Shown piece by piece: positions 33,191-43,296 of a stretch of DNA of 64,000 nt (positions are counted from its first letter, which is position 1; each line of letters opens with the position of its first letter). The stretch is from Ruminococcaceae bacterium AM07-15 (GTDB lineage: Bacteria; Bacillota; Clostridia; Oscillospirales; Butyricicoccaceae). Where the stretch lies: contig QUDE01000008.1 of NCBI GenBank assembly GCA_003477405.1, positions 73,909 through 137,908 of the forward strand, in the 5' to 3' direction. The notes under the pieces were generated by a model. That model searched no databases, was not told the origin of the DNA, and saw only the letters and a list, made by a program, of their open reading frames with translations. Position numbers and translations under genes: made by a program.

Positions 33191-34587
33191 CAGTCCTCAC
33201 TCCCTCCTGCCGCCGAGTGGTCTACATAATGCTGATCCAACAGTTTCTGATCGATGCGGCTCAGCTCCGAACGGGGCAGGTCGCACAGCAGATCCCAGCC
33301 CAGTTCCAGGGTCTGGTCCAGGGTGCGGTTTTCCGAAACACCCTGCTGCACAAACTCCTGTTCAAACCGCTGGCCGAAGCGCATATACATCTTGTCCACC
33401 GGGCTCAGCTCTTCTTCACCGATGACGCTGGCCAGACTCCGGGCGTCCTGCACCTTGGAATAGGCGGCAAACAGCTGGGTGGACACCGGCGGGTGATCCT
33501 CCCGGGTGTAGCCCTTGCCGATGCCGTCCTTCATCAGACGGGACAGGGAGGGCAGCACGCCAATGGGGGGATACATCCCCTTCTGGTCCATATCCCGATC
33601 CAGCACGATCTGGCCTTCGGTGATGTAACCGGTCAAGTCGGGGATGGGGTGGGTGATGTCGTCATTGGGCATGGTGAGGATGGGCACCTGGGTGACGCTG
33701 CCCGGCTGGCCTTCCAGCATACCGGCCCGCTCATAGAGAGAGGCCAGGTCGGAATAGAGGTAGGAAGGATAGCCCTTTCGGCTGGGGATCTCGTTTTTGG
33801 AAGAGGAGAATTCCCGCAGCGCTTCGCAATAAGCGGTCATATCGGTCATGATGACCAGGATGTGCATCCCATGGGTAAAGGCCAGGTATTCCGCCGCGGT
33901 GAGGGCGCAACGAGGGGTCAGAATGCGTTCGATGATAGGATCGCTGGCCTCGTTGAGGAACATCACCACCCGCTGCAAAGCGCTGGAGTCCTCAAAGTCC
34001 TTTTTGAAGAAGTCGGCGGCGTCCTTTTTCAGGCCCATGCCTGCAAAGACGATGCCGAACTTTTCATCCTGGCTGCCCACCTTGGCCTGGCGGACGATCT
34101 GGGCGGCCAGCTGATTGTGGCTCATACCGGCGCCGGAGAAAATGGGCAGTTTCTGTCCCCGGATCAGAGTGGCCATGCAGTCAATGGCCGAAATGCCGGT
34201 GTAAATGCAGTTTCTGGGATACTGACGGGCCACCGGATTCATGGCAAGGCCGTTGATGTCCCGCTTTTCCTCGGGGAAGATCTCTCCCAGGCCGTCGATG
34301 GGACGGCCTGCGCCGGAAAAAACCCGGCCCAGCATCTCCCGGCTGAGGGAGAGCTCCATGGGCTTGCCCTGGAAGTGGACGCTGTTTTTCTCCAGAGAGA
34401 TGCCCTTGGTGCCTTCGAACACCTGAAGCACCGCCCGGTCGCCATCGATCATAATGACCCGGCCCGAACGAACCTGGCCGTCTTTGGTGACGATCTCGGC
34501 CATTTCATCATAGGCCACGCCCCGGACGCCTTCCACCGTGAGAAGAGGGCCGTTCAGATCGCAGACCCCGGTATATTCGATTCTCAT
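33190..34587 (-). CDS. ntpB: V/A-type ATP synthase subunit B (regulatory)
   Basis: A 465-residue non-catalytic head subunit. It shows the B-type start ([18 protein letters not shown]), the [19 protein letters not shown] segment in place of a canonical P-loop, and the conserved [19 protein letters not shown] near the C-terminus. It alternates with subunit A in the A3B3 ring. It overlaps subunit A by 4 bp. Confidence 0.96.
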   Translation of the reverse strand: MRIEYTGVCDLNGPLLTVEGVRGVAYDEMAEIVTKDGQVRSGRVIMIDGDRAVLQVFEGTKGISLEKNSVHFQGKPMELSLSREMLGRVFSGAGRPIDGLGEIFPEEKRDINGLAMNPVARQYPRNCIYTGISAIDCMATLIRGQKLPIFSGAGMSHNQLAAQIVRQAKVGSQDEKFGIVFAGMGLKKDAADFFKKDFEDSSALQRVVMFLNEASDPIIERILTPRCALTAAEYLAFTHGMHILVIMTDMTAYCEALREFSSSKNEIPSRKGYPSYLYSDLASLYERAGMLEGQPGSVTQVPILTMPNDDITHPIPDLTGYITEGQIVLDRDMDQKGMYPPIGVLPSLSRLMKDGIGKGYTREDHPPVSTQLFAAYSKVQDARSLASVIGEEELSPVDKMYMRFGQRFEQEFVQQGVSENRTLDQTLELGWDLLCDLPRSELSRIDQKLLDQHYVDHSAAGGSED

Positions 34588-36383
34588 GCCCGCTTCACCT
34601 CCCCTTCTGTCTGGCGGGTATTCTTGCTGATGGCCTGCTCCACCGCCTGATCGATCTTCTTTTTGTAATCGTCAAACAGGGAGAAGTCATCGTTGGGGAT
34701 GTTGTATTTCATACGGGTGACCAGTTCAAAGATCCCCGTGCTCACCAGCTGGGAAATGGGGATGCCCTGCTGGGCCACCTTCTTGGCGCTGTCATAGAGA
34801 TAGAGCACCAGATCCATCATGCGGTACTGCTTTTCAATGGGCACATAGGTGTCGATGGGCTGGTAAGCATCCTGCTGCAAAAAGCCCAGACGCACCACCT
34901 TGGCACATTCGATCACCAGCTTCTGGTCCTCGGGGAGCACATCGGAGCCGATGAGCTTGACGATCTCCATCAGCTTGTTCTCCTCCAGAAGCAGCCGGGC
35001 CATCCGCTCCCGGCACTGGGCAAACTTGGGCCCGAAGCGCTCTTCAAACCAGGGGGCCAGGTCGGCCAGATATTCCGAATAGGATGTATTCCAGTTCATG
35101 GAGGGGAAATGGCGGGCGTAGGCCAGCTCCCGGTCCAGAGCCCAGAAACAGCGGATAAACCGCTTGGTGGTCTGGGTCACCGGCTCGGAAAAGTCGCCGC
35201 CCTGGGGGGATACGGCGCCGATGGCCGTGACGCTGCCTTCGGTACCGTTGAGGTTGTCGGTATACCCGGCCCGCTCGTAAAACTCTGCCAGACGGGAGGG
35301 CAGATAGGCGGGGAAGCCCTCTTCCGCAGGCATCTCTTCCAGACGGCCGGAGATCTCACGCAGGGCCTCGGCCCAACGGGAGGTGGAATCGGCCATCAGA
35401 GCCACATGGTAACCCATATCCCGGTAATATTCTGCCATGGTCATGCCGGTATAAATGGAAGCCTCGCGGGCGGCCACCGGCATATTGGAGGTGTTGGCAA
35501 TGAGCACCGTCCGGTTGAGCAGAGGCTTTCCGGTGCGGGGGTCCTGCAGCTCGCCGAACTCCTCCAGCACCTGGGTCATTTCGTTGCCCCGTTCGCCGCA
35601 GCCCAGATAGATAATGATGTCGGCATCGCACCACTTGGCCAGCTGATGCTGGATGATGGTCTTGCCTGCACCGAAGGGGCCGGGCACGCAGGCGCAGCCG
35701 CCTTTGCCGATGGGGAACATGGTGTCAATGACCCGCTGGCCAGTGACCATCAGCTGATCCACCGGACGGCGCAGTTTCACCGGGCGGCTCTGGCGGATGG
35801 GCCACTTCTGGGAAAGGGTCAGGCTGTGTTCCTTGCCGTCGGGCGTTTTGAGAAGTGCAATCTGATCCCGCACGGTATAGGCCCCATCGGGGCTGACTTC
35901 TATAATCTCTCCCGAAAGGGTGGGAGGCACCATGATCTTGTGCATGATGCTGCCCTTTTCATCGCACTGGGCGATGATCTGTCCCGGCTGCACCTGCTCC
36001 CCTTTTTTCACCAGCACCTGCACATCCCATTTGGTCTTTTCATCCAGGCTGGGGATGTCCAGCCCGGCGGGGATAAAGGCGCCGCCCTTTTCCTGGATGG
36101 CCTTGAGGGGACGGGCAATGCCGTCAAAAATACCACCCAGCAGACCGGGGCCCAGTTCCAGCGTCAGCGGTGCGCCGGTCTGTTCTACCGGTTCTCCGGG
36201 AGCCAGGCCGGTGGTGGATTCATAAACCTGCACGGTGGCATGGTCCCGCTCAATGCCCACCACTTCGCCGATGAGGCGGCTTTTGCCCACATAGACCATG
36301 TCCTGCATGGCAAGGCCCCGGCCGCCTTTGACGGTGACCACCGGGCCATTCACCGAATACACACGATAATTTTCCTCGTTCAT
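34584..36383 (-). CDS. ntpA: V/A-type ATP synthase subunit A (catalytic)
   Basis: A 599-residue catalytic subunit with Walker [11 protein letters not shown], the bulge domain typical of A subunits (about residues 115-185), the GER finger [15 protein letters not shown], and Walker B/DELSD-like [19 protein letters not shown]. The ATG at 36383 follows GGAGGTG; a GTG at 36392 lies inside this ribosome-binding site and is unlikely. With its Na+ or H+ translocating V0 partners it makes or uses ATP. Confidence 0.96.
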   Translation of the reverse strand: MNEENYRVYSVNGPVVTVKGGRGLAMQDMVYVGKSRLIGEVVGIERDHATVQVYESTTGLAPGEPVEQTGAPLTLELGPGLLGGIFDGIARPLKAIQEKGGAFIPAGLDIPSLDEKTKWDVQVLVKKGEQVQPGQIIAQCDEKGSIMHKIMVPPTLSGEIIEVSPDGAYTVRDQIALLKTPDGKEHSLTLSQKWPIRQSRPVKLRRPVDQLMVTGQRVIDTMFPIGKGGCACVPGPFGAGKTIIQHQLAKWCDADIIIYLGCGERGNEMTQVLEEFGELQDPRTGKPLLNRTVLIANTSNMPVAAREASIYTGMTMAEYYRDMGYHVALMADSTSRWAEALREISGRLEEMPAEEGFPAYLPSRLAEFYERAGYTDNLNGTEGSVTAIGAVSPQGGDFSEPVTQTTKRFIRCFWALDRELAYARHFPSMNWNTSYSEYLADLAPWFEERFGPKFAQCRERMARLLLEENKLMEIVKLIGSDVLPEDQKLVIECAKVVRLGFLQQDAYQPIDTYVPIEKQYRMMDLVLYLYDSAKKVAQQGIPISQLVSTGIFELVTRMKYNIPNDDFSLFDDYKKKIDQAVEQAISKNTRQTEGEVKRA

Positions 36384-36401
36384 ATGCTTCACCTCCCGGG
36401 C

Positions 36402-37004
36402 CTATTCCAGACGCAGGCCCAGATATTCGGCGATATGCTCCTGGGTCTCCTGGGCCGCGCTGTCCAAAGTGCAGTCCACCGCCATATGGCTTTCCGGGCA
36501 CTCCAGACGCAGACCGCCCATGTGGATGCTCTCAGAAACCGCCAGCTCCCAGGGACGCTGGCACTGCTCCATGCAGCCTTTCAGATATTCTGCATCCTGG
36601 GTGCGGCAGAAAAGATAAACCTTCTCCTGCTCCCCTGGCAGCGCCTTCAGGGCTTTTTCCAGCTGACGGCTGAGCCAGGCGGTATAATCGCCGCTTTCCG
36701 TCCAGCTCTCCACTTTTTCTGCCAGGTCATCATAAATCTTCCGGGCCACCTGGGCTCTTTTTTCAAACAGCCTCCGCTTGTCTTCCATCATCTTCTGGGA
36801 GACAGCCTGGCCGGTTTTGCTCTTCACCTGGGCAATGCCCGCTTCCACCTGCCGCTCCATGCGGGCTTTCAGCTCTTTTTCTGCCGAATTAAGCCGAGCC
36901 TGGCGGGCTTTTTCCACACTCTCCAGGATCTTCTGGCTTCGCTCATCCGCATCCCGCAGAATGGTTTCTGTAAAATGTTCCAGCTTGTTTGTATCGTTTT
37001 CCAT
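36402..37004 (-). CDS. ntpE: V/A-type ATP synthase subunit E (peripheral stalk)
   Basis: A 200-residue protein. The long charged N-terminal coiled coil (about residues 5-100) and the C-terminal globular domain (HMGGLRLECPESHMAVDCTLDS) are the E-subunit pattern. It pairs with the G/H-like subunit encoded at 40877 to form the outer stalk. It lies between subunits F and A, as is usual in clostridial ntp operons. Confidence 0.86.
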   Translation of the reverse strand: MENDTNKLEHFTETILRDADERSQKILESVEKARQARLNSAEKELKARMERQVEAGIAQVKSKTGQAVSQKMMEDKRRLFEKRAQVARKIYDDLAEKVESWTESGDYTAWLSRQLEKALKALPGEQEKVYLFCRTQDAEYLKGCMEQCQRPWELAVSESIHMGGLRLECPESHMAVDCTLDSAAQETQEHIAEYLGLRLE

Positions 37005-37018
37005 CCAGTCTCCTCCCT

Positions 37019-37327
37019 TCAGATCTTCACGCCAATGGCTTGGCGCACATATTGGGTGATGGAGTCGGGGGCCCGATGGGTACCGTGCCGGTCGGGAATC
37101 TCCACCAAAAGGGGCGTATGCATCCGCAGTTTGATGTCATCCACCCGGCTCTGGCACAAAGGCACCAGCCCTTCGGACAAAAGGATCACGCCGATATCCG
37201 GTGTGTTCATGGCGGTGGAAAGAGCTTCTTCCACCTCCTGGGCTTTGTGTACCACCACGCCCTCGATCCCCGCCAGGCGGAAGCCTGTCTGGGTATCCAC
37301 ATTGTCTGCTATGAGAAAATAGCGCAT
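37019..37327 (-). CDS. ntpF: V/A-type ATP synthase subunit F
   Basis: A 102-residue protein with a Rossmann-like fold. It starts MRYFLIADNVDTQTGFRLAGIEG, and the motif DIGVILLSEGLV is typical of subunit F, which binds subunit D in the central stalk. It lies 24 bases after the subunit K gene. Confidence 0.92.
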   Translation of the reverse strand: MRYFLIADNVDTQTGFRLAGIEGVVVHKAQEVEEALSTAMNTPDIGVILLSEGLVPLCQSRVDDIKLRMHTPLLVEIPDRHGTHRAPDSITQYVRQAIGVKI

Positions 37328-37351
37328 GGTCTCACCCTTTTCTTCGCCGGA

Positions 37352-37774
37352 TTACAGGCGCAGCATGATGAGGATGGAAACCAGCATACCGTAGATGGCG
37401 ATGCCTTCGGCCAGGGCCACGAAGATCAGGGCCTTGCCGAACACCTTGTCATTTTCCGAAATGGCGCCGATGGCTGCGCTGGCGGAAGAGGCCACGGCCA
37501 CGCCGCCGCCGATGCAGGCCAGACCGGTGGAAAGAGCCATAGCCAGGTAGCCCCAGCCGGCGGAAGAGGAAGCAGCCGAAGCGGCCTGCTCACCAGCGGC
37601 CAGCACATGGCCGCCGATGCCCATACCGGTGGTCAGCAGGCACAGAGCAAATACCGAAACGATGTTGAGGGCCATAGCACCCTTGGGGTTTTTCCCTTTC
37701 TGATGACGGCGGTAAGCGATGAGCAGCGGGGAAAAGGCCAGAGCGGCCAGAATGGTGACGATCATGATTTCCAT
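37352..37774 (-). CDS. ntpK: V/A-type ATP synthase subunit K (proteolipid, rotor ring)
   Basis: A 140-residue protein with four hydrophobic helices, that is, two c-type hairpins. The second hairpin is canonical, with the ion-binding Glu in VALAEGIAIYGMLV and the loop ENDKVFGKALI. The first hairpin (AFSPLLIAY and TTGMGIGGHVLAAG) has no matching Glu, as in 16-kDa-type rotor subunits. I do not see the LPGTQ segment that supplies Na+ ligands in the Enterococcus enzyme, so the coupling ion is uncertain. Confidence 0.93.
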   Translation of the reverse strand: MEIMIVTILAALAFSPLLIAYRRHQKGKNPKGAMALNIVSVFALCLLTTGMGIGGHVLAAGEQAASAASSSAGWGYLAMALSTGLACIGGGVAVASSASAAIGAISENDKVFGKALIFVALAEGIAIYGMLVSILIMLRL

Positions 37775-37877
37775 AAGTTTCTCCTTGTCTCCGGCGGTGC
37801 GAAATTTTTATGATAAGGGCCTCCCCGCCGCCGGGCGGGGCTGATTGTATTTTTTGTCTGTATGTTCTTCCAGGGGA

Positions 37878-39797
37878 TCAGCTTTTCTTCTCCCGCCGGA
37901 AATGCACCGTAAAGGGCTGATAAGGCACACCGGTGCCCGAATAGAACCGGCCGAAGAGCTCATAGAACTCCAGCCGCAGCACCTGAATGCCCACGATCAG
38001 GCCTTCCAGGCACATGACGAACACATTGCCGATGATAAACACAATGGGACTGCCGATGGTTCCCACGCTGTCCATCAAGGCAAAGACCACCATCATCATG
38101 CCCACATGGTTCAGGGCAAAAGCACCGATACGCACAAAGGACACGGTGTTGGACACAAAAGACAGCAGAATTTCAAACAGTTCGAAGAAATTCTCCACAA
38201 TAAAGCCGCCCTTTTCCTTGGGCATCCAGTCTTTCCGCCGGGCCACCAGATCTCCCAAGGGCTTTTGGGCAAAGATCAGAAGCAAAGGCAGCAGGATGAG
38301 CAAAGCGATATACACCGGGCTGAGCAGCTTGATGTTGGTGAGCAGGGTGCACAGAACCCCCACAATCACCGCCCAGTAAAAGATGAAACCGGCCACACCG
38401 TTCTGAGAAAACAGGGCCTTGCCCAGATCTTTCTGTCGGATGCCGTTATAAATGTTGTAGATCATGGCAATGGAGATGAACAAAAGACCCATGGCCACCG
38501 AACAGAGCAGGATCTTGTTGGTGTTGTCCACGCTTTCAAAGACCTTGAAACCGGGAAGCAGATCTTCGTTGCCGAACACACTGCCATAGACAAAACCGAA
38601 TACCACCGAGGAACATCCCACCACGGCGATGATCTTGCCCAGGGAGAGCTTCAAAAACCGCCAGGCCAGAAGTCCGGCCAGAATGAGCACCGCACCTTGC
38701 CCCACATCGCCGAACATCACTCCGAAGAACAGGGTGTAGGTCAGAGCCAGGAGCGAGGTGGGGTCGGCTTCGTTGTAAGCCGGCAAACCGTACATCTCCA
38801 CAAACTGCTCGAAAAAGCGGATGGGCCCCCGGTTTTTCAGCTTGGTGGGAGGGGCCACCGCCGCAGTGGGCGGCTCTTCCAGCACATACACCGAATCCCG
38901 GAAGGGAGAAAACCGCTTCTCAAAGGCGGGCAGATCCCTCTGGGGAATCCAGCCGCACAGATAGAAGGTGTCGTTGGTGTGTGCAGCATACCGGCGCAGG
39001 TCATAAGTGTCTTTATCGTATTTCAACATGGAATAATAGGTCAGCAGCCGGTCCTTTTCGCTGTCCCGCAAGGCCTGCATCTGCCGGTCGGCCTCTTCCA
39101 TCTTCTTTTTATATTCCTCCATCTCCTCTTCCAACCTTTTTTTTGCCTCATCCGGGCTGCCGTGAACCCGGTCGGAGATGTGAATGCGTTCAAAATGGAG
39201 AGAGGAAAACAGAGCGTCGCTCTTTCCCTCTGCTGCGGCGGGGGTGATGTACATCCCGTAGACATAATCCCCGCTCTCACCGGTGGTGAAGAAAAAGATA
39301 TCCGGGTTTTGCTCCACATACCGCACATAGTTCACATAAATATCCCGAGGAATCCGTCCCACCCGCAGTTTGGCATAGTGGAGATCAAACAGATCGTCCA
39401 GATTGGCCTTCACATCCATGATGTGATCCAGCTGGCCCAGGATCTGCTCATCTTCCTCCAACGGCCTGCGGCATCCCTCTTTCTGATCCACAATGGCCTG
39501 ATAGCGCCGGGTCAGATCGTCGAAATAGCCGGTCATTTCCGTTTCCCCGAACCCTTCCTCCGGGAAGGGCCGGTATTCCGGCTCGATGTTCAGTTTATCC
39601 AGAAGATTTTCGCTCCGGGAAAGAAGGGCCCCGTTGGGATTGCGCAAGGTGAAAGGCAAAAGCCCGCCGCCGCTGCCCACAAAATCCAGCACGCTTTCTG
39701 GGGCAAAGCCGCTGTCCACCAGGCTTCCCCGCACCACCTGGTCAAATAGTCCCAAGGGGCCCACAATATTGACCAGTTTCATTTTTTCAATGGCCAT
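37878..39797 (-). CDS. ntpI: V/A-type ATP synthase subunit I (a subunit)
   Basis: A 639-residue membrane subunit. The soluble N-terminal half has coiled coils (about residues 85-120 and 220-255) and the C-terminal half has about eight helices, including FFGVMFGDVGQGAVL and SFVRIGAFALNH with the conserved Arg needed for ion passage. It is the static half-channel partner of the rotor ring and binds the outer stalks. Confidence 0.95.
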   Translation of the reverse strand: MAIEKMKLVNIVGPLGLFDQVVRGSLVDSGFAPESVLDFVGSGGGLLPFTLRNPNGALLSRSENLLDKLNIEPEYRPFPEEGFGETEMTGYFDDLTRRYQAIVDQKEGCRRPLEEDEQILGQLDHIMDVKANLDDLFDLHYAKLRVGRIPRDIYVNYVRYVEQNPDIFFFTTGESGDYVYGMYITPAAAEGKSDALFSSLHFERIHISDRVHGSPDEAKKRLEEEMEEYKKKMEEADRQMQALRDSEKDRLLTYYSMLKYDKDTYDLRRYAAHTNDTFYLCGWIPQRDLPAFEKRFSPFRDSVYVLEEPPTAAVAPPTKLKNRGPIRFFEQFVEMYGLPAYNEADPTSLLALTYTLFFGVMFGDVGQGAVLILAGLLAWRFLKLSLGKIIAVVGCSSVVFGFVYGSVFGNEDLLPGFKVFESVDNTNKILLCSVAMGLLFISIAMIYNIYNGIRQKDLGKALFSQNGVAGFIFYWAVIVGVLCTLLTNIKLLSPVYIALLILLPLLLIFAQKPLGDLVARRKDWMPKEKGGFIVENFFELFEILLSFVSNTVSFVRIGAFALNHVGMMMVVFALMDSVGTIGSPIVFIIGNVFVMCLEGLIVGIQVLRLEFYELFGRFYSGTGVPYQPFTVHFRREKKS

Positions 39798-39839
39798 GAT
39801 CCTCGCCTCCTTTGCTTCAAATGATCTATGGCCGCAACT

Positions 39840-40883
39840 TTAATAAATGGGGGTCAGATAGGCGGCCCTGCGGTTTTCCGGCACCTGATAACGGACACAT
39901 TCCACCACATTGATGATGTTTTTCAGTTCGTGTTCCTTGATATCCAGGTAAATGATGCCGTCAAAGGCCGATGGACGCCCACGCCGTATCATCTGGCGGC
40001 CTTTCTGGAAAAAGGAAAAGGCGTAATCCTCGATTTGCCGGTGCTCTTCTTCCCGGAACACCGGTCCATAGGGCCCTTCCTTCAGAATGCTCATGGCCTC
40101 ATCCCAGGTGGGGGCCTTGATCAGCTCCTTCAGGTAACCGTCCTTCAGCTTTAAGGAGAAAGGCAGCAGTCCCCGAAGCACTTCTTCGCTCTCCACCTTG
40201 AAGTACCGCTTCATCCGCAAAATGCGCACAATGTTCTGAAAATCACACTGGCGCAGGAAATATTCCTCCAGTTCCCGCCGGTCCTCCCCATGGAAAGCCC
40301 GCTGGATGCTGGTGAGCACCCCCCGGTAATAGGCGCTTTGCACGGCCGCTTCGGCCATGGTGTAATCAAAGCCATTTTCTCCCGGCTGGGTCTTTTTCAG
40401 GGAAGAATAGAACACCGTTCCCTCCACGGCCTGCAAAAGACCTTGGTAATCGGGCCGGGCGGCCAATTTGTCAAACCGGATATGACTGCGGCGCAGAAGT
40501 CCCGCCGGGAGACTCACGGCAAAATCCGCCGGGTGTCCTGCGGAAAAATACCGGAGAAAGCGAAGCAGTTCCACCGCTTCGGCTTTGGCAGCCATGGCCC
40601 GCAGAAGCTGGCGCATCCCCTTGGAAGCAAAGGTAGCCAGCCGGTCATATTCCCCCGCAAGACCCATGCGCAGCCGTTTTTCCAGCTCGCCCCGGTGCAC
40701 ATGCTCCACATCCATCCCTTGCAGGCAGTTTCCCCAGCCAGGGGTATTCAGCAGAAAGGCTGCGGTTTCCGGCACGGTGTGCATCTGCATCAGCTTGTCA
40801 AAATCCTCCTGCCGCAGCCGGTTTCCCAGCATGGCATGGACTTTGCCGCCTATGGCTGCATAGTCGAACAGCTCTCTCAGCAC
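39840..40883 (-). CDS. ntpC: V/A-type ATP synthase subunit C
   Basis: A 347-residue, mainly helical socket subunit linking the central stalk to the rotor ring. GTG start at 40883 with GGGGGA upstream; it overlaps the previous gene by 7 bp. The sequence AIGGKVHAMLGNRLRQEDFDKL and the late RGRPSAFDGIIYLDIKEHEL fit the V-type AC39 family, which is poorly conserved; position in the operon supports the call. Confidence 0.86.
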   Translation of the reverse strand: MLRELFDYAAIGGKVHAMLGNRLRQEDFDKLMQMHTVPETAAFLLNTPGWGNCLQGMDVEHVHRGELEKRLRMGLAGEYDRLATFASKGMRQLLRAMAAKAEAVELLRFLRYFSAGHPADFAVSLPAGLLRRSHIRFDKLAARPDYQGLLQAVEGTVFYSSLKKTQPGENGFDYTMAEAAVQSAYYRGVLTSIQRAFHGEDRRELEEYFLRQCDFQNIVRILRMKRYFKVESEEVLRGLLPFSLKLKDGYLKELIKAPTWDEAMSILKEGPYGPVFREEEHRQIEDYAFSFFQKGRQMIRRGRPSAFDGIIYLDIKEHELKNIINVVECVRYQVPENRRAAYLTPIY

Positions 40884-41221
40884 CCGCCGTCCCCCCGTTC
40901 TGCTTCCTCACCTACAATATGAGAAAACAAGGCGTCTACCCAAGCATCATGTTGGATCTGGCTTTTCTTTTCCAGATCGTCCATGGCCGATTGCAGACGC
41001 CCTTCCAGCTCGGCCAGAGACCGCTGCCGCAGGGCTTCCTCTTCCCTTTTGGCCTGTTCGATCCGCAGCTTTGCTTTTTCTTCATATTCTTTTTCCATCT
41101 GGCACACCGCCTGGGCCACTTCCTCGTCCAGGTGACGCCGCTTTTCTTCGGCTTTATCGGTGATCTCCCGGGCATGATGCTCGGCTTCCACGATGCTGTT
41201 GATCATGTCGCTGTGGCGCAT
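40877..41221 (-). CDS. V/A-type ATP synthase G/H-like peripheral stalk subunit
   Basis: A 114-residue protein that is almost entirely charged coiled coil (about residues 15-95; EEKRRHLDEEVAQAVCQMEK). It is the first gene of the ATPase operon, the usual place for subunit G/H, the partner of subunit E. The sequence itself is low-complexity, so the call depends on context. AGGAGGGAAGAGG precedes the ATG. Confidence 0.75.
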   Translation of the reverse strand: MRHSDMINSIVEAEHHAREITDKAEEKRRHLDEEVAQAVCQMEKEYEEKAKLRIEQAKREEEALRQRSLAELEGRLQSAMDDLEKKSQIQHDAWVDALFSHIVGEEAERGDGGC

Positions 41222-41286
41222 TTTCCTCTTCCCTCCTCGCTTCCATATTCTCCCCGAAATACTGTTTTCAGGGGCCTTTTGCTTTT

Positions 41287-41314
41287 ATTATAACACGCTT
41301 GGCAAGGGAGGCAA
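41287..41314 (-). promoter_or_regulatory. Promoter of the V/A-type ATPase operon
   Basis: Minus strand: TTGCCT (41309-41314), 16 bases, TATAAT (41287-41292). Transcription would start near 41280, giving a leader of about 60 nt. Confidence 0.7.
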
Positions 41315-41417
41315 GGTCAATTTTTCACATCAATTCAGCATCTTGACCAAAAACTCTTGTGCAAATTTGTAGCATTTTCCCTATTTTTCCGCTTTCTCCC
41401 CGGAATGCAAATGGGTG

Positions 41418-41426
41418 TGATATAAT
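41418..41426 (+). promoter_or_regulatory. Extended -10 promoter of the amidohydrolase gene
   Basis: TGATATAAT (41418-41426) is a near-ideal extended -10 element. No good -35 is seen upstream, which is common for this class. Confidence 0.5.
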
Positions 41427-41490
41427 GAGATCGCCTTGATTCAAATACGATCGCTATCCTATTTTTACAAAAAAACAGGAGGAATACCCC

Positions 41491-43131
41491 ATGCTTACCC
41501 TGATCAAAAATGCCCGCATCCACACCATGGATGACCGGCGCCCTGTGGCCCAGGCCGCTCTCATCGAAGACGACCGGTTTGTCTTTGTGGGTTCTCTGGA
41601 AGGAGCCCAGGTGGAGCTGTGCCGCCGTGGCCAGCAGGCCCAGGAAGTGGATGCCAAAGACCGGCTGATGCTCCCCGGCCTCAACGATTCCCATATGCAT
41701 TTCATCCATTTTGCCAAAGGCCTGATGAGCGTCAACCTCACCGGCACCCATTCTATTAAGGAAATTCAGGAGCGGATGGCCGAAGGCGTCCGTCTGCGTC
41801 CCGCCGGCCCCGATGCTTTTGTGGAAGGGGAGGGCTGGAACCAGGACTATTTCACCGAAGGCGAGCGCCGCTTCCCCCTGCGGGCCGACCTGGATGAGGT
41901 GTCCTCCACCGTGCCCATGATGATCATGCGGGCCTGCTTCCACATCGGCGTGCTCAACTCCGCCGCCCTGAAAGCGCTGAACATCACCCGGGAGACCGCT
42001 CCCTCCTATGGCGATCTGGTGGAAGTGGATGAAAACGGTGAACCCAACGGCATCATCAAAGAAAGCCTGCTGGACGACACCAAGGCCCAGATCTCCAGCC
42101 TGAACCTGGAGACACTGAAAAAGATCATCCTCTCCGCCCAGGAGCAGGCTCTGAGCCAGGGCATCACCTCCCTGCAAAGCGACGATGTGGGCTACACCCC
42201 CAAGGCCGACTACCATCTGCTCTTCCGCGCCTTTGCCCAGCTGGAGGCCCAGGGCGCGCTTCACATCCGGGTGAGCGAGCAGTGCCTGCTGCAAAAGGAA
42301 GAGCTGATCCAGGAATTCTTTGACGCCGGCTATGACGACCAGTGGGGCTCTGCCTGGTTCCGTCCCAGCTGCATCAAGCTGCTGGCCGACGGCAGCCTGG
42401 GCGCCCGCACCGCCGCCATGCGCCAGCCCTATGCCGACGATCCCTCCACCAAGGGTCTGGAGATGTTCACCCAGCCTCAGCTCAACGGCCTGGTGCTGCG
42501 TGCTCACCGCCACAATATGCCTGTGGCCATCCACGCCATCGGAGACCGTGCAGTGGAAATGGCCCTGGACGCCATCGAAAACGCCCAGCTGCTCTGCCCG
42601 GAAAACCATCCCCGCCACGGCATCGTCCATTGCCAGATCACCGACCAGGCTCTGCTTCGCCGGTTCCGCACCCTGGATGTGCTGGCCTTTGTCCAGCCCA
42701 TCTTCATTGATTACGACATGAATATCTGCCAAAGCCGCATCGGTGAGGCCCTCACTTCCACCTCCTACGCCTGGCGCAATCTGTATGAAAACGGCGTCCA
42801 TGTGAGCTTCGGCACCGACTGCCCGGTGGAAAAGTTCGATACCATGCCCAACCTGTATTCCGCCGTCACCCGGCAGAATGTGTCCGGAGAGGGAAAGCGG
42901 GCCTTCCTGCCCCAGGAGGCCATGACCATGGAACAGGCCCTGAAATGCTACACCATCGAAGGGGCCTACGCTTCCGGTGAAGAGCATCTGAAAGGCTCCA
43001 TCACCCCCGGCAAGCTGGCCGACTTCATTTTGCTGGACCAGGATCTGTTCCAGATCGACCCGGAAGAAATTCTCCACACCCATGTGGATGAAGCCTGGGT
43101 CTCCGGCGTCTGCCGCTACAAAAAAGCATAA
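41491..43131 (+). CDS. Amidohydrolase family protein (AepA/YtcJ-like)
   Basis: A 546-residue metal-dependent hydrolase. The strand-1 motif is DSHMHF (about residue 67), followed by HAIGDRAVEMALDAIE, GIVHCQI and FGTDCPVEKFDTMPN, the amidohydrolase-3 pattern. Family members hydrolyse amide or formyl bonds in small molecules, and the natural substrate is rarely known. It is not a dihydroorotase, although the pyrimidine operon in this window lacks pyrC: length and motifs differ. The ATG at 41491 follows AGGAGGAATACCCC. Monocistronic. Confidence 0.9.
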   Translation: MLTLIKNARIHTMDDRRPVAQAALIEDDRFVFVGSLEGAQVELCRRGQQAQEVDAKDRLMLPGLNDSHMHFIHFAKGLMSVNLTGTHSIKEIQERMAEGVRLRPAGPDAFVEGEGWNQDYFTEGERRFPLRADLDEVSSTVPMMIMRACFHIGVLNSAALKALNITRETAPSYGDLVEVDENGEPNGIIKESLLDDTKAQISSLNLETLKKIILSAQEQALSQGITSLQSDDVGYTPKADYHLLFRAFAQLEAQGALHIRVSEQCLLQKEELIQEFFDAGYDDQWGSAWFRPSCIKLLADGSLGARTAAMRQPYADDPSTKGLEMFTQPQLNGLVLRAHRHNMPVAIHAIGDRAVEMALDAIENAQLLCPENHPRHGIVHCQITDQALLRRFRTLDVLAFVQPIFIDYDMNICQSRIGEALTSTSYAWRNLYENGVHVSFGTDCPVEKFDTMPNLYSAVTRQNVSGEGKRAFLPQEAMTMEQALKCYTIEGAYASGEEHLKGSITPGKLADFILLDQDLFQIDPEEILHTHVDEAWVSGVCRYKKA

Positions 43132-43143
43132 GATAAACCACCG

Positions 43144-43176
43144 AATCCCCGGGATTTTTCCCGGGGATTTTTCTTT
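43144..43176 (+). terminator. Terminator of the amidohydrolase gene
   Basis: AATCCCCGGG (43144-43153), ATTTTT loop, CCCGGGGATT (43160-43169), followed by TTTCTTTTTT. Confidence 0.9.
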
Positions 43177-43233
43177 TTTCCCCAGAATGCAGCAAAAAAA
43201 TATGACCAGTTTGTAAAAATATTTACGATACGA

Positions 43234-43262
43234 TTGACTTGTTTCTCCCACAGGACTATACT
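43234..43262 (+). promoter_or_regulatory. Promoter of the TetR-ABC exporter operon, with a nearby palindrome
   Basis: TTGACT (43234-43239), 17 bases, TATACT (43257-43262). Just upstream, GTAAAAATATTTAC (43213-43226) is palindromic in its outer five bases and could be an autoregulatory TetR site. Confidence 0.75.
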
Positions 43263-43296
43263 ATCGAAGCGAAATATCATGGAGGGAGTTGATGCC

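Noticed and set aside
41491..43131. The amidohydrolase as the missing dihydroorotase (pyrC)
   Set aside because: At 546 residues, with the amidohydrolase-3 motif set, it matches AepA/YtcJ proteins and not dihydroorotases of about 420 residues.
41335..43251. A 638-codon minus-strand frame opposite the amidohydrolase
   Set aside because: Antisense shadow; the plus-strand gene has a clear start signal, motifs, promoter and terminator.
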